Of a stretch of 64,000 bases of DNA, positions 25,901 through 35,240 are shown one piece after another. The notes under the pieces are model-generated. The model saw nothing but the letters and a program-made list of their open reading frames with translations, made no database searches and was not told the DNA's origin. Each line of letters opens with the position of its first letter. Position 1 is the stretch's first letter. Source of the DNA: Fusarium oxysporum f. sp. lycopersici 4287 (taxonomy: Eukaryota; Ascomycota; Sordariomycetes; Hypocreales; Nectriaceae); contig NC_030997.1 of the NCBI RefSeq assembly GCF_000149955.1, positions 2,030,714 through 2,094,713 on the forward strand. Reading direction: 5' to 3'. The position numbers were made by a program, and so were the translations under genes.

Positions 25901-26092
25901 AACCTAATTGCTGCCTGTGTTGTCATAAGGTATGCTTCCCAATACTATGAGGCGAGGTGGACGAGGCTGATAGGTGGTCACCCAGTTTTGAGTACTTATA
26001 GGATGAGTCTGCCCCTATCTCGAACCTCAATCTCTTTAACCCCATTTCTCTACCAAACCCATCAACTCAATAACCACGTTTTTTACCTAACA

Positions 26093-26840
26093 ATGCCTAT
26101 TGTTCGCGGCATGCCGTTCAAGTGTTGGGATTGCCTTATCTTGCTGGTGGAAAGGGAATGGAGATGGCGACCAGAAGGCTACACAGGAGTATGTATTCCC
26201 CTTGGTCTTTCCTATCATAACTAATATCTTCTACAAGGTCGTTTGCGATCAATGTGCAGAACGTCATCACAGTGAGGGAAAGATAATGACTCGCCAGTAC
26301 GGTTGGCGAGAGTGCGGCCTTTGCCACCTTGGTGCCCCTGACCTCTATATGACCTGTGTCGCCGATCATTCCACCCCCTTGGGCCATAGCTTTCATCACG
26401 ACTGTTTCATCGAAGCCAGCAACAACTCGGGCGAAGCGAATGACAGCCTGGGCGAGAAGGGGCCTTTCTGCCCCAAATGCCAGAAAAGATGCAAAGAGCC
26501 GGTTCCGGTCGGGTCTATTCACATGGCTGAGCTGGTGGAGCTAGATCATGTGGAAGACCTGACATTGAACATCTGGGACTACCTGAAAGAGGCGCACGTG
26601 GATCCAGAATGCGTTACGCTGTCTATTGAGAGCGTTATGGATGTAGGTTGTATACCGTATTCATCACTGAAATATGGGAAGGTAGTGCGTATTAGCTGGC
26701 GAGTTTCTGTGAATGATGGCGAGGCTGGGTCGGGTGCCATTATCCCCCTTTGGGAGTCTTATTCATGTCTAAATGGTGAGCCAGAGCTCAGAGAGAAGGC
26801 AGATAGAAGGTTTGAGAGAATGCTTTGGTTCTTCGCATAG
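26093..26840 (+). CDS. RING-like zinc-binding protein, paralogue B
   Basis: Exons 26093-26188 and 26238-26840 (49-bp intron) give 232 aa. The intron is at the same codon position as in paralogue A, and exon 1 encodes exactly 32 codons in both. Shared signature segments are 'CWDC', 'W-x-WRP-x-GY', 'VCDQCAERHH', 'MTRQYGW', 'C-x2-C', 'GHSFHHDC' and 'FCPKCQKRC'. The C-terminal domain ('KVVRISWRVSVND', 'LWESYSCL') also corresponds to A. The two are therefore ancient tandem-inverted duplicates. Likely a zinc-stabilised intracellular protein; ligase activity is only a possibility. The start is the ATG at 26,093 because it matches A's start. Confidence 0.7.
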
Positions 26841-28136
26841 ATGGACTTGAAGTGGACATATCTACAATCATAACCCATATCACTTCTTAAACAGTTCGGT
26901 CTTCAGTTGCTCCTAGAAAACCTATCTCTTGTCACTTAACTCTCATTTTATCCCTACTATATGGCCATTCTTGCTATCTCCCTTGGCATATCGCTTAAAC
27001 GTAACAGACCGGGGCAGGGCCCTTAAAAGTGACCTGCTCGGTGCTCCATCTGCAACTTTCTTCAAGGATCCATCCACGTAGTTGGTACTTACATCCTCCC
27101 CCCTCAATACGGCCCAATGAGTGCCTTTGGTCCGCCATGATAATCTCGTACTTGGCTATTCGACAGTCGCCATTTGGGTTTGTCGTCAAGACGTTGGATG
27201 CAGATTGAACAGCAGGGTGATTCGTTTCGAGATTCGCATATAGGGGCTGTGTCGGCCGAAGGCGGGCTGGCTGATGACACGTGCTGAGATGGGCGAGGCT
27301 AGCTGTATAAGAACAAGCATTTGCCCTTCTCTCTTCAACCTTCTTCATCGCTCACCTCGTGTACATGGTTCTTCTATCCAACCCGCATCTTTCAACACCT
27401 CTCACAAGCGATTCAACTCTCACTAGCTAAGAACGGGACTCGTTGCCTCACCATCCACCATACACATGGAGGCCAAGGCTATCACGGTCGGTTTATATGG
27501 CCTTCAAAGCTGAATCTAGACGAATAGAGTACGTCAGCCAACTCCCAGTGGTCTAGCATCCAAGGGCGGTCTAGCTTTGGTGATATGATTGTCTGGACAT
27601 CGTAACCGCCCGGGAAGAGCCATACGAAACACCCATTTATACCGTCCGCAGCTGACCTGAGCGTTGTTGGCCATTTGATCGACCCTGAATGTGCTGTCTG
27701 GTCCAGTCACACAAGCATCGTGACCATGATGATGATACCGTGGAGACCGCCTTCCAAGGCACATAGCCATTCCTCTGGCCATCTCATCGACCTCAAGCGC
27801 TCTTCCTCTATCCAATGTTATCACGACTCTGGTGCTCCACGCCCCATTCAAAGGCAACCTGGCCAGGTCCGCGTCATGCAAAGATCGTTCCTCACGAATC
27901 ACATCCCCTTAACATCGCCAGCCGCCCGTAGACTTGCACATCAGACCGTTCCATGGACCCAACGTCTTACACGACACTTCATCTTCAAAATATGCCTTGC
28001 CATTACGTCAACTCCTGTTAGGTGACATTCAGGGGCATGTTGGGGAAATACTTAAGAAGTCAAATCCCCCCGCCTCGAATTACTCTCCTCACTTCCTTAC
28101 CTACCAACCCTCACAGCTTCTTAACAGAATATCATC
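26841..28136. other. Gene-poor interval containing the right inverted-repeat arm
   Basis: No complete gene is supported. A minus-strand segment around 27,100-27,150 ends in a good donor (GGAG/GTAAGT) after 'IMADQRHSLGRIEGG' and could be an exon of a decayed gene. Other open frames (27,534-27,902, 27,675-28,025) show no family signal. Confidence 0.35.
27233..27285 (-). repeat. Right arm of the long-range inverted repeat
   Basis: Reverse-complement partner of 25,169-25,222, with the arms about 2 kb apart and enclosing the tandem repeats and RING-like paralogue B. Sequence beyond the arms does not match, so the repeat is bounded to about 54 bp. Confidence 0.85.
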
Positions 28137-29417
28137 ATGAACACCAACACCCCTTTCACCGACTCAGCGATCTTTGAGATAGACAAGGAGAGCGCTGCAT
28201 GGCATATCGGCTTCATGTTGAGCGAACCCGGCTTCCCTCTACAACAAGCCCTCGACGCGTTCCAACTCGGACTATCTCTGAATGCGGACTCCGATCCATG
28301 TGAAGAGTCTTCCAAGATCTGGCATGTTCAGGATAATTACTGTCCATCTCCATCGCTGTCTAGCCCTGATGACGGAGTACTCACTCCTCAGAGTATGGAC
28401 GATGCACAACAAGATGTCGCGATACTCCTCAGGGATTGTGAAATTCTCCTGACAGAGCACCACTCTCCTCTCAATTCGGAATCAGAACAAGATGAGACAC
28501 TCGCTACTCAAACACTCAACAAACCACAAGCTGCCGTGGAGTATACTGCAGAGAGTATCGAGACTGAGCCTTGTTGGGAAACAGATGACTCAAGAAATGC
28601 CAGTGGACTCATTTCTCCAGGTCTTCGAATTATTCACAGACAAACGCCTAGTCCTGGAAGCCCTGCATCCACCGTTGAAGAGAGTCCAGCCTCATCCCCG
28701 GAGAAGAGCTCAACTCCACCATCCAGTCCTTCCATAATCTCGAATTCACCTACACAAGTTACAACAACTGATGCCTCTGATGCTCCTGCAAACGAAGGAG
28801 AAGGCAGAAATGGCCTAGTTATGGATCTGCAAACGAAAAGTCCAGGAAGTTCCGGATACTCCGCTATACAAGTTGTGATACCGTCTGAGCCTGCTCAGGC
28901 CCCTATCTACATCGATCTCACTGGGGAGGATGAGCCTTCCGACGGAGGCATCCCCGCCTCAAAGCCTGAAAGTGAGGGCCGACGGAAACGCAAGCATGGC
29001 CACGAGAGGGTGCATAGCGAGCAGCTGTCATCGTCCCAGGCTCGAAAGAGGCCAAGAACAGAAAGAAATCTCGAAGAGGATGAGCTTCGGTTGAGAGCAA
29101 AAGGAATAGCATGGGAAAGGGGGCATGAAAGAAGACACCAGACGGCTTATCTAGATGGCCATAAGTGGTCATCTGAGGAGTTTATGCAGGATCCAGAGTG
29201 CATCATCGGGATGGAGGTCATAGTCAATAATGGGAACCACCAAACGCTTTGGCTCTTCAAGACTGGACAAACAGACGGACAGGATAGAGTGTGGGAAGGC
29301 GATGATGCTTTCGGTACTTACAAAGTCTCGTTTGCAAGTAAGGATATTGAGTCTATGATAGGCAAGGATTATCGGACAGTCATTAAGAAGTATAAGTATA
29401 TAGAGATAGACATCTAG
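28137..29417 (+). CDS. Unknown nuclear-type protein with SUMO-interacting-like motif
   Basis: A single-exon 426-aa protein. Residues about 1-50 form a helical, hydrophobic-acidic segment. The middle is low-complexity, rich in Ser/Pro/Thr. At about 260-270 it has 'PIYIDLTGEDEP', a textbook SUMO-interacting-type motif (I-D-L-T followed by acids). Two basic clusters follow, 'GRRKRKHGH' and 'ARKRPR', compatible with nuclear import. The last about 90 residues form a conserved-looking globular domain with 'IIGMEVIVNNGNHQTLWLF' and 'WEGDDAFGTYKVSF'. I recognise no catalytic family. The start is the only good ATG (ATCATCATGAA). Its stop overlaps the stop of the convergent gene 29,414-29,852. Role inferred only as nuclear/SUMO-linked. 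Confidence 0.65.
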   Translation: MNTNTPFTDSAIFEIDKESAAWHIGFMLSEPGFPLQQALDAFQLGLSLNADSDPCEESSKIWHVQDNYCPSPSLSSPDDGVLTPQSMDDAQQDVAILLRDCEILLTEHHSPLNSESEQDETLATQTLNKPQAAVEYTAESIETEPCWETDDSRNASGLISPGLRIIHRQTPSPGSPASTVEESPASSPEKSSTPPSSPSIISNSPTQVTTTDASDAPANEGEGRNGLVMDLQTKSPGSSGYSAIQVVIPSEPAQAPIYIDLTGEDEPSDGGIPASKPESEGRRKRKHGHERVHSEQLSSSQARKRPRTERNLEEDELRLRAKGIAWERGHERRHQTAYLDGHKWSSEEFMQDPECIIGMEVIVNNGNHQTLWLFKTGQTDGQDRVWEGDDAFGTYKVSFASKDIESMIGKDYRTVIKKYKYIEIDI

Positions 29418-29852
29418 ACGCGGATTTCGTACTCCGCGAGCAGAATTGATAGCGCATCCAAACCAAAGCTCTCGCCCAATTCAACGTTCAAGAACGGCAC
29501 AAAGTCCAGCTCAATTCCATCATCCAACTCCGTAGATTCTATCCTTCATTAATAATGTCATGGGCGAGCTGATGCGATATGACGTACCACTTTCTGATAG
29601 AGACTGACTGTCTGACAGTTCAGGAAGGCTATCTGAGTCTGAGAATAGCTCCGATTCGTATGTCTGTGAAACCGGGGAGTCTGCCGAGCTGCTGCCGCCA
29701 TAAGTGGGCTCATAGTCGAGTAAAGCCTGTAGTGCTTCAGCGGATGCCGGATCGCTGTCCATGTTCATATAGCCAGGACTGAGAAAAGGCCAAAGGTCTT
29801 TTAAGACGCACAGCAAACCATCTGGAAGTTTGGAGCTTGAAATGGATTGCAT
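29414..29852 (-). CDS. Small acidic protein of unknown function
   Basis: Exons 29852-29588 and 29538-29414 (49-bp intron, phase kept) give 129 aa. The protein is strongly acidic and Ser-rich ('SDSDSLPELSDSQSLSES') with a C-terminal 'ELDFVPFLNVELGESFGLD' segment; acidic plus bulky hydrophobic residues resemble transcriptional activation domains. Its layout (short acidic protein, one intron) resembles the 38,463-39,032 gene. The terminal TAG lies on the complement of the convergent gene's stop, so the two coding regions overlap by four bases. No known family. Confidence 0.5.
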
Positions 29853-29937
29853 GGTGAGCCTTAGGTTACCAGTAGTGAGATGGCGCGGAGCGTGCTAAGA
29901 TGACCTTCGAAAGACACGAAGATCCTGTAACGCTTGA

Positions 29938-30684
29938 TGCTGGTAAGATTCAAGGGCGAAATGTATGATTTAGAATTGGTGGGGGGATATATGTACTGGT
30001 AAGTCAATTTTAGCACTTCCCTGTATACCGGTATGCCACTTTTAGCATTTACTTGTATACTGGTAAGGCACCTTTAACGCTTTCCTGTATACTAGTAAGC
30101 AGTATCTGAATAAGTACAGGTTACCAGGAACCCATAGGTCAAACGGCGGTACATACTGGTAAACCAGAGGATCACAATTAAATTTGACTAGTAAGCACAG
30201 TTGAGCTGGTACCAGTAACCGCAGCCTACTAGTTACTACCGTAACTACCGTTGCCGGTAGCAATCATATACTGGTAACCACACCACTACAGTTAGTAGTA
30301 GGTATCAGTTACCAGCAATACTAAAACTAGACTTACTGGTAGATACACGGACCCCACACGAATGTTACTAGTACCCGCCATAGGCAATTTACTGGTAAGA
30401 ATTTGTTACTGGTACAACGTTAGCCGGTATCACCCATAGGCGCCAAATAGACGCCTGCTTTGACTAGTAACAAAGAGCCCTGCAACGCAGAGTTGCTAGT
30501 ATCTGACCAAGGGTCAACTACAGGTGGCTAGTAAGAACGAAATTTAGCATTTGGGGCAATGACGCCGCATAAAAACATGAGACTAGTAACGCGATATTTA
30601 ATGGACTTGATTTAATTTATTTCCAGTAACAATATAAGGAGAGTTTATATCCGTCTTATCTCACTAACACCTCACTTACCGGTA
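29938..30684. repeat. Phased array of palindromic TACYRGTA motifs (32-bp period)
   Basis: Cores match the self-complementary consensus T-A-C-Y-R-G-T-A, allowing one mismatch. Starts at 29,994, 30,026, 30,058, 30,090, 30,122, 30,154 and 30,186 are spaced exactly 32 bp. Further cores lie at 30,210, 30,227, 30,252, 30,269, 30,310, 30,334, 30,366, 30,390, 30,407, 30,422, 30,462, 30,494, 30,526, 30,581, 30,621 and 30,677, many again 32 or 24 bp apart; an outlier is at 29,938. The first three 32-bp units also share spacer sequence (TTTTAGC, TGTA), while later spacers have diverged and only the core persists. No coding frame explains it. Confidence 0.85.
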
Positions 30685-30693
30685 TCTACAACC

Positions 30694-30875
30694 ATGCTTG
30701 TTACTTTTCTTTCCGTCGTCCTTATTATCGCCATGAGTACACACTGTATTGGATCTGGGATTGGCCAGATGTAAGGTCTGGGCCATCAAAGGAGATCTAT
30801 ACTAGTTGCATGGATGTTGAAGTTCTACCTGGTTATTGTGATGGAGATATCGCATTTGTGAAGGGCAAGACCTAA
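30694..30875 (+). pseudogene. Possible small secreted protein, frame broken
   Basis: An ATG ten bases after the last array core opens a signal-peptide-like stretch ('MLVTFLSVVLIIAMS') followed by Cys and Gly-rich residues, then a stop. A second frame continues with Cys-containing sequence ('YTSCMDVEVLPGYCDGD') to a stop near 30,875. One indel or a very short unseen intron would join them. No family recognised; this could be chance. Confidence 0.25.
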
Positions 30876-31263
30876 ACTTTGCTGTCATTAAGGAACAACT
30901 CTCTGTATTATAGTCACAGATGAGATAATTCGGGAGCAACAGAGGATGGGAGAAATTTTAAGAACAACTTCAAATGGGAAAGCGTTTGACCCCGAAAAAT
31001 CCCCCGCTCAATCACTAAAAACTGAGCCAATAACACGTGTGTATTACCCGCGGAGTACCGAGAAGGAGGCCGGTGAAATCTCCACTTTTTCCGTGGTGAC
31101 CGTCGCCGATCACCGGCAGGTGGGTCCTCTAAGGCCGACGACTCTGAGATCTTCAGTGAGGCATGAATTTTAACACCGTCGATTATCAGACTCTAAGTGG
31201 CATAAATACCTTCCGATATTTCTGGTCCATTGACTCTTACGTTCAACTACATTAGAGCTTACA

Positions 31264-32043
31264 ATGCACACAAACAACAATTACGAAGCTGCTGCCATCT
31301 TGTTTCCTCTTCTTAATCTCTCCCCCGAAATCGTGGGCATGGTTATAGAGGAGATTGACGACATGCAGACATTTATCTCTGTCTCTCAAACATGTTCATC
31401 TCTCCGGAGCATATGCCGCAATGAGAGGATTGTGAAAAACCTTTTCGCTTCCTGTCATGGCGGCCACAAACCAGAGCAGCAGGCCGCCAAGATCTATATC
31501 AACCTCAAATTTGCCGCCCGCTGTTCCTTTCTGGCACCAACTTCTGTTGAGAATGCTTTCAGGGAGGCATGGCCTGTATTTCGTGATTTGCAGATGGAAG
31601 AAGTACTTTATCCTGTCGCCATGGCTCTTGCCAACCACTATTTCTCTCTTGGACTTGCAAAAGAGGGAAAGCTCTTTTTGGAAAGGATTTGGAACTATCA
31701 TGAACCATATGAAGTCGAAATATCTCGCATGGTTTCCCCTGGGCTACTACCCATCGCAAAGCGTTTACGCCAGTTGGCTGGCAAAGGCTTGGCGCATCAA
31801 GTCATACAGTCAAGGATTTCTCTGCTTGAGCAGTTTGAGAAGACCAGGAAGCCATACTTCATGTCAGTGCGTAACCACAAAATCTCATGGCAACTGTGGA
31901 ATGAATGCCCCTTGGAGTCGGTCGCAGCATTTTTCCCGCCCACTCACGTGCGTTCAGCGAAGCTTTCATTTGCTGTGGAGGGAAGGACACTGTTGCAAGC
32001 ACCAGTTGGTTCTGAGCGGCAGAATGGCGTACTTAGAATGTAG
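31264..32043 (+). CDS. F-box-like protein
   Basis: The 259-aa single-exon protein has, at about residues 15-60, 'LLNLSPEIVGMVIEEIDDM' then 'SVSQTCSSLRSICRNERI'. This fits the fungal F-box pattern (L-x-PEI, helix, x-S-x-TC-x-x-LR). F-box proteins bridge substrates to SCF ubiquitin ligases through Skp1. The remainder is helical with no visible WD40 or LRR repeats, so the substrate-binding part is unknown. A TATA-like CATAAATAC lies about 60 bp upstream of the ATG. It is the first of several genes downstream of the palindrome array. Confidence 0.6.
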   Translation: MHTNNNYEAAAILFPLLNLSPEIVGMVIEEIDDMQTFISVSQTCSSLRSICRNERIVKNLFASCHGGHKPEQQAAKIYINLKFAARCSFLAPTSVENAFREAWPVFRDLQMEEVLYPVAMALANHYFSLGLAKEGKLFLERIWNYHEPYEVEISRMVSPGLLPIAKRLRQLAGKGLAHQVIQSRISLLEQFEKTRKPYFMSVRNHKISWQLWNECPLESVAAFFPPTHVRSAKLSFAVEGRTLLQAPVGSERQNGVLRM

Positions 32044-32211
32044 CATGTTATTTTTCATGTACGAGACAAATGCAATCGTTGAGAGCCTAAAGGGTATCAC
32101 CTGTCTGCCAGTTCTAATTTTAACATCAGACCGTGGGGTTGCGGCCGCAGCCTTTGCCTATAAAACCCCAAGGCAGCCCGCCATATCCATCATGCTGATC
32201 CAGTACTCAAC

Positions 32212-32888
32212 ATGTCGCAAGATATTCTACTCAACATTAGTGATCCTCAAGCCATGGGGGTGCACATGAAAACTCTGATTGACCTTTGGGTCGAGCATGG
32301 ATTGACGGACGGGCAATTTCTAGCCCTTGAATATGCTCAAAATGTAACCCAGGACTTGGACATTGAGTTCATCCAAGCTCTCGCGCACGAGAAACTCTGG
32401 TACGACACAGTTTACTCCAACATTTTCTTGCACTTGGAGAATTGGGAAGAGTTACCCGCTTGGCATGAGGTCTGCTTATTGAAGGGTTACTTTGATCGTT
32501 CCCCCAATTTTGCTCAATCTCTGAGTGCGTCAACGAAAAGATCTACCTTGATAATGATCAAGGCTTTCTCGCAGGTGGGTTAATATTCGAACCTTTCAAC
32601 GCCCCTTGTAAATTAATCCGAGGTTAGGACTTGTATATGAGCGAATGCAGCCTGTTTCCATTACATAGCCCAGGAAACCTTGTTCCTTACTTCTGGAAAA
32701 CCTCGAGATGGTACCAAGCAAAGTTCCATCAATACCAAGACAGGCAATTCTCGAAGCTCTATAGCCTCGAGCGCTCGGTTAGGGCCTCACTTGCATCAGG
32801 TGGATCGCTATACATCGTCGTGGCCGAAGATGTATACCCACCGGCTTGGAGTCAAGCCATGAGAGCCTGGGGAAATCCTGAAGAATAA
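32212..32888 (+). CDS. Orphan 'PAWHEVCLLK' family protein, copy 1
   Basis: Exons 32212-32574 and 32628-32888 (53-bp intron, phase 0) give 207 aa. The first exon is all-helical in character and contains the segment 'WEELPAWHEVCLLKGYF'. A paralogue at 35,241-36,085 (minus) has 'WEEIPAWHEVCLLKRLF', the same intron phase and the same 'WY-x2-F-x-Y' start of exon 2. A TATAAAA box lies about 54 bp upstream of the ATG, so this gene probably has its own promoter although only 168 bp follow the F-box gene. No catalytic motif or known family is recognised. Confidence 0.65.
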
Positions 32889-33006
32889 CTTGGTGAATGG
32901 GCTACTGCCTTACAGTCACCCCTCAGAAAGCATGTACTTGTAGAATGATGGATCAATGGAGAGAATTGGGTGTAGTACGATCTGTTCCTAGCCTCTAATG
33001 CCAAAA

Positions 33007-33357
33007 CTAGCCTTGTGTCTTCTCCTTGCTATTCCCCTCCTGCACATCGGCATTATCTTTGAAATCGGTGGAGTAGTCCCTCCAGGGAAGAGAGGGGCAC
33101 GTCGGAGTAACTGGCGCATCTGGCGAATGCAACTCGTCTGTATCCTGTGATCGAATTGTTAAAATTAGGGACTGGCCGCGGGGTGTATATCGTACGAGAT
33201 GTTTAAGTATGTCTGCCACGCCTTGGAGGAGACCTCTAGCCTTCGCGGATGCCTTTGCTATTTCGAAACGAATAGTAAGGAGGCTGTTATGTAGTTCCAG
33301 GAGTCCGTCCTGGAGAACAGCTAGTTCTTCGCTCATATTTTCGTTGATGTTGGCCAT
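33007..33357 (-). CDS. Small predicted coiled-coil protein
   Basis: A 116-aa single-exon frame starting MANINENMSEELAVLQDG. Residues about 5-60 have a heptad-like pattern of Leu/Ile ('LLELHNSLLTIRFEIAKAS'), and a polar, Pro-rich tail follows. It is one of several short coiled-coil or acidic proteins in this block (36,489; 38,463; 40,592). An upstream in-frame Met codon exists but the ATG at 33,357 sits at the start of the heptads. No known family; function unknown. Confidence 0.45.
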   Translation of the reverse strand: MANINENMSEELAVLQDGLLELHNSLLTIRFEIAKASAKARGLLQGVADILKHLVRYTPRGQSLILTIRSQDTDELHSPDAPVTPTCPSLPWRDYSTDFKDNADVQEGNSKEKTQG

Positions 33358-33829
33358 TGGGAAATATTGTAGAGATATTGCTTTGCTCACCTTGATATGA
33401 GCGTCGCATCGTTTCTACTTAAGCATAGTGAGGGCGATGTCTGCCTCCCCACCTTTGAGATCACAACCTCCGTCTCGGGACTCGTGCCAGCGCTTATGTT
33501 GGATCCTGATAGGATGCACGATCCGTGAAGTAGCTCCACACCGAAGGTAACGACAACCCCGCCCCGGCCCGGGGCATGAAGTTAGAGTGGGGCCATCGGC
33601 CGCAAAGAGACCACCCCCGAATTGTGATGTCTGCTTAAATTTAGCATCGCGGCAACTTTTCACTGAATCTATTTTAATTAGCATTAAAAGTAAGGCAGAT
33701 GGTATAATTTCACACCTTGTCAATTGCATATGACCTGTTTGTTTGCCGCCAGAATCACACCCACTAACTCCTATGCCCATCAGCTTCCAACTTTTTCTAT
33801 ACATTCGTAACCTCAGCATCCTTGCTAAC
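33358..33829. other. Intergenic region, nothing recognised
   Basis: About 470 bp between divergent genes. The open frames within it lack ATG starts or similarity. It presumably holds both promoters; no clear motif stands out. Confidence 0.4.
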
Positions 33830-35191
33830 ATGCCTCGTCAATCCCACCTTCAAAAAGCCATGAATAAACTCAACATCGATGATTCGATGGCGCTCATGAA
33901 TGCTTTTGCTGGAGATGCCACTGTTGCCCGATGCCATCGTGTTCGGACAAACCCTCTGAACTATTTGTCCAAGACCTTCAAATATGCTGTCACGCTTCTA
34001 TCTGTCATGTTTGACACTGGGTGTGTCATTAGTGGCTCTCGGGCCTTGGATTTCTTCGTGCCGGGGTCTGCAAACGGGGACTCCGATTGGGACTTTTATG
34101 TTCCAGGCTACAAGGAATCAGTGGCCGACATGATGAGTGTCTTGTCTCTATGCGGAGTCACCTGGGAGCTCAATGCCGATCTCATCGCCAGCGAGTTTCT
34201 GCGGCACGGACGAGTGGAGGTCCACTCCAACATCCTAGAGGTTTTCTCATCCTGGATCTCACCTGGAATAGAGCCAGGAATATTGAACGAGACGGTCCAT
34301 GAGATTGTCGTGGAATTTATAAGGATGAGAAATGGCCTCCCCCGTGCAGGTACATACATCATCTCACGGGATCACTGTAACGATATTCTTATTGAACCAA
34401 ACGTCGATGAAGGCTGTTATACCGAAGGGCTAAAAGGTTACGAAACTTCCTCAGGAGAACCATTCAGCATGATATGCGGCTCCATCCAAACATCGCAAGG
34501 CGTTCAGTCTGTGCAGCTTATCATAGGATGTCATTACCATGGCATCCGCAGCTGCTTGAGTTTCATCAAAGACTTTTATGCAAGTCATGTCCAGTGTTTC
34601 ATTGGAGGATGGTGCGCCGCTCATATGTACTACTATCACGCAAGCAGCCGGAATGCCACCGTATGGGGAGGCACGCGTAGTACCAAGGCGATCGAGAAGG
34701 CGCTCGAGAAGTACAGCAATCGGGGGTTTTCTTTTCATGATGCTGCATATACCGAGCCCACTATCCGTCGCTTTGACGATATGAAGTCGATGTTCTTGGA
34801 CTATGGAGATGTTCATAGGTCATTTTTACGCAAGTCTAACCTCGATATGTTCGATAAATGGATCACCGAACGGCGACAGAATGTTGAAGCTATTCATTGG
34901 GTGGAGTTTGGGAATGTGATCCAAGAGATACACAGCCCATTCGAGAGATGCTCTAGAGGCCGAACTTCGTATTCTGAGTCGAGGTACAAGCTACCGATGC
35001 GCCATCTACGACGCTTGGCCGACATCATCACTCTTAACACAGCCACTTCTGACAGGATGAGAACCAAGGAGTTCTTTAGCAGTGTAAGAAAGACTATTGC
35101 TGGAACCGATTGGCACATTGCGGATGTGGCCAATTCCGGATCTGTCTACAATGCACTTCACGATGCAAACCCATGGTCTTGGGCAATGTAA
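33830..35191 (+). CDS. Nucleotidyltransferase-fold protein of unknown substrate
   Basis: The 453-aa single-exon protein has 'GCVISGSRALDFF' (about 64-76) followed by 'SDWDFYV' (about 85-91). This is the pol-beta-type nucleotidyltransferase signature: Gly-Ser helix start, then D-x-D (about D86, D88) for metal binding. The distal third acidic residue is probably in the 'HGRVEVHS' or later strand, but I cannot place it. The rest contains 'QLIIGCHYHG' and a helical C-terminal half. Such NTase-like proteins are common but uncharacterised in ascomycete accessory regions; transfer of a nucleotide to RNA, protein or a small molecule is possible. I start at MPRQSH; another ATG 57 bases upstream is possible. 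It is flanked by the two PAWHEVCLLK paralogues. Confidence 0.6.
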   Translation: MPRQSHLQKAMNKLNIDDSMALMNAFAGDATVARCHRVRTNPLNYLSKTFKYAVTLLSVMFDTGCVISGSRALDFFVPGSANGDSDWDFYVPGYKESVADMMSVLSLCGVTWELNADLIASEFLRHGRVEVHSNILEVFSSWISPGIEPGILNETVHEIVVEFIRMRNGLPRAGTYIISRDHCNDILIEPNVDEGCYTEGLKGYETSSGEPFSMICGSIQTSQGVQSVQLIIGCHYHGIRSCLSFIKDFYASHVQCFIGGWCAAHMYYYHASSRNATVWGGTRSTKAIEKALEKYSNRGFSFHDAAYTEPTIRRFDDMKSMFLDYGDVHRSFLRKSNLDMFDKWITERRQNVEAIHWVEFGNVIQEIHSPFERCSRGRTSYSESRYKLPMRHLRRLADIITLNTATSDRMRTKEFFSSVRKTIAGTDWHIADVANSGSVYNALHDANPWSWAM

Positions 35192-35240
35192 AGCATATGT
35201 AAGTAGTTGAGGTTATTCCTTAGTATCTATAGATTGTAAT

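Noticed and set aside
29938..30684. CRISPR-like reading of the 32-bp array
   Set aside because: The repeat core is only 8 bp, spacers are partly homologous, there are no cas genes and the genome is eukaryotic. An operator or minisatellite origin fits better.
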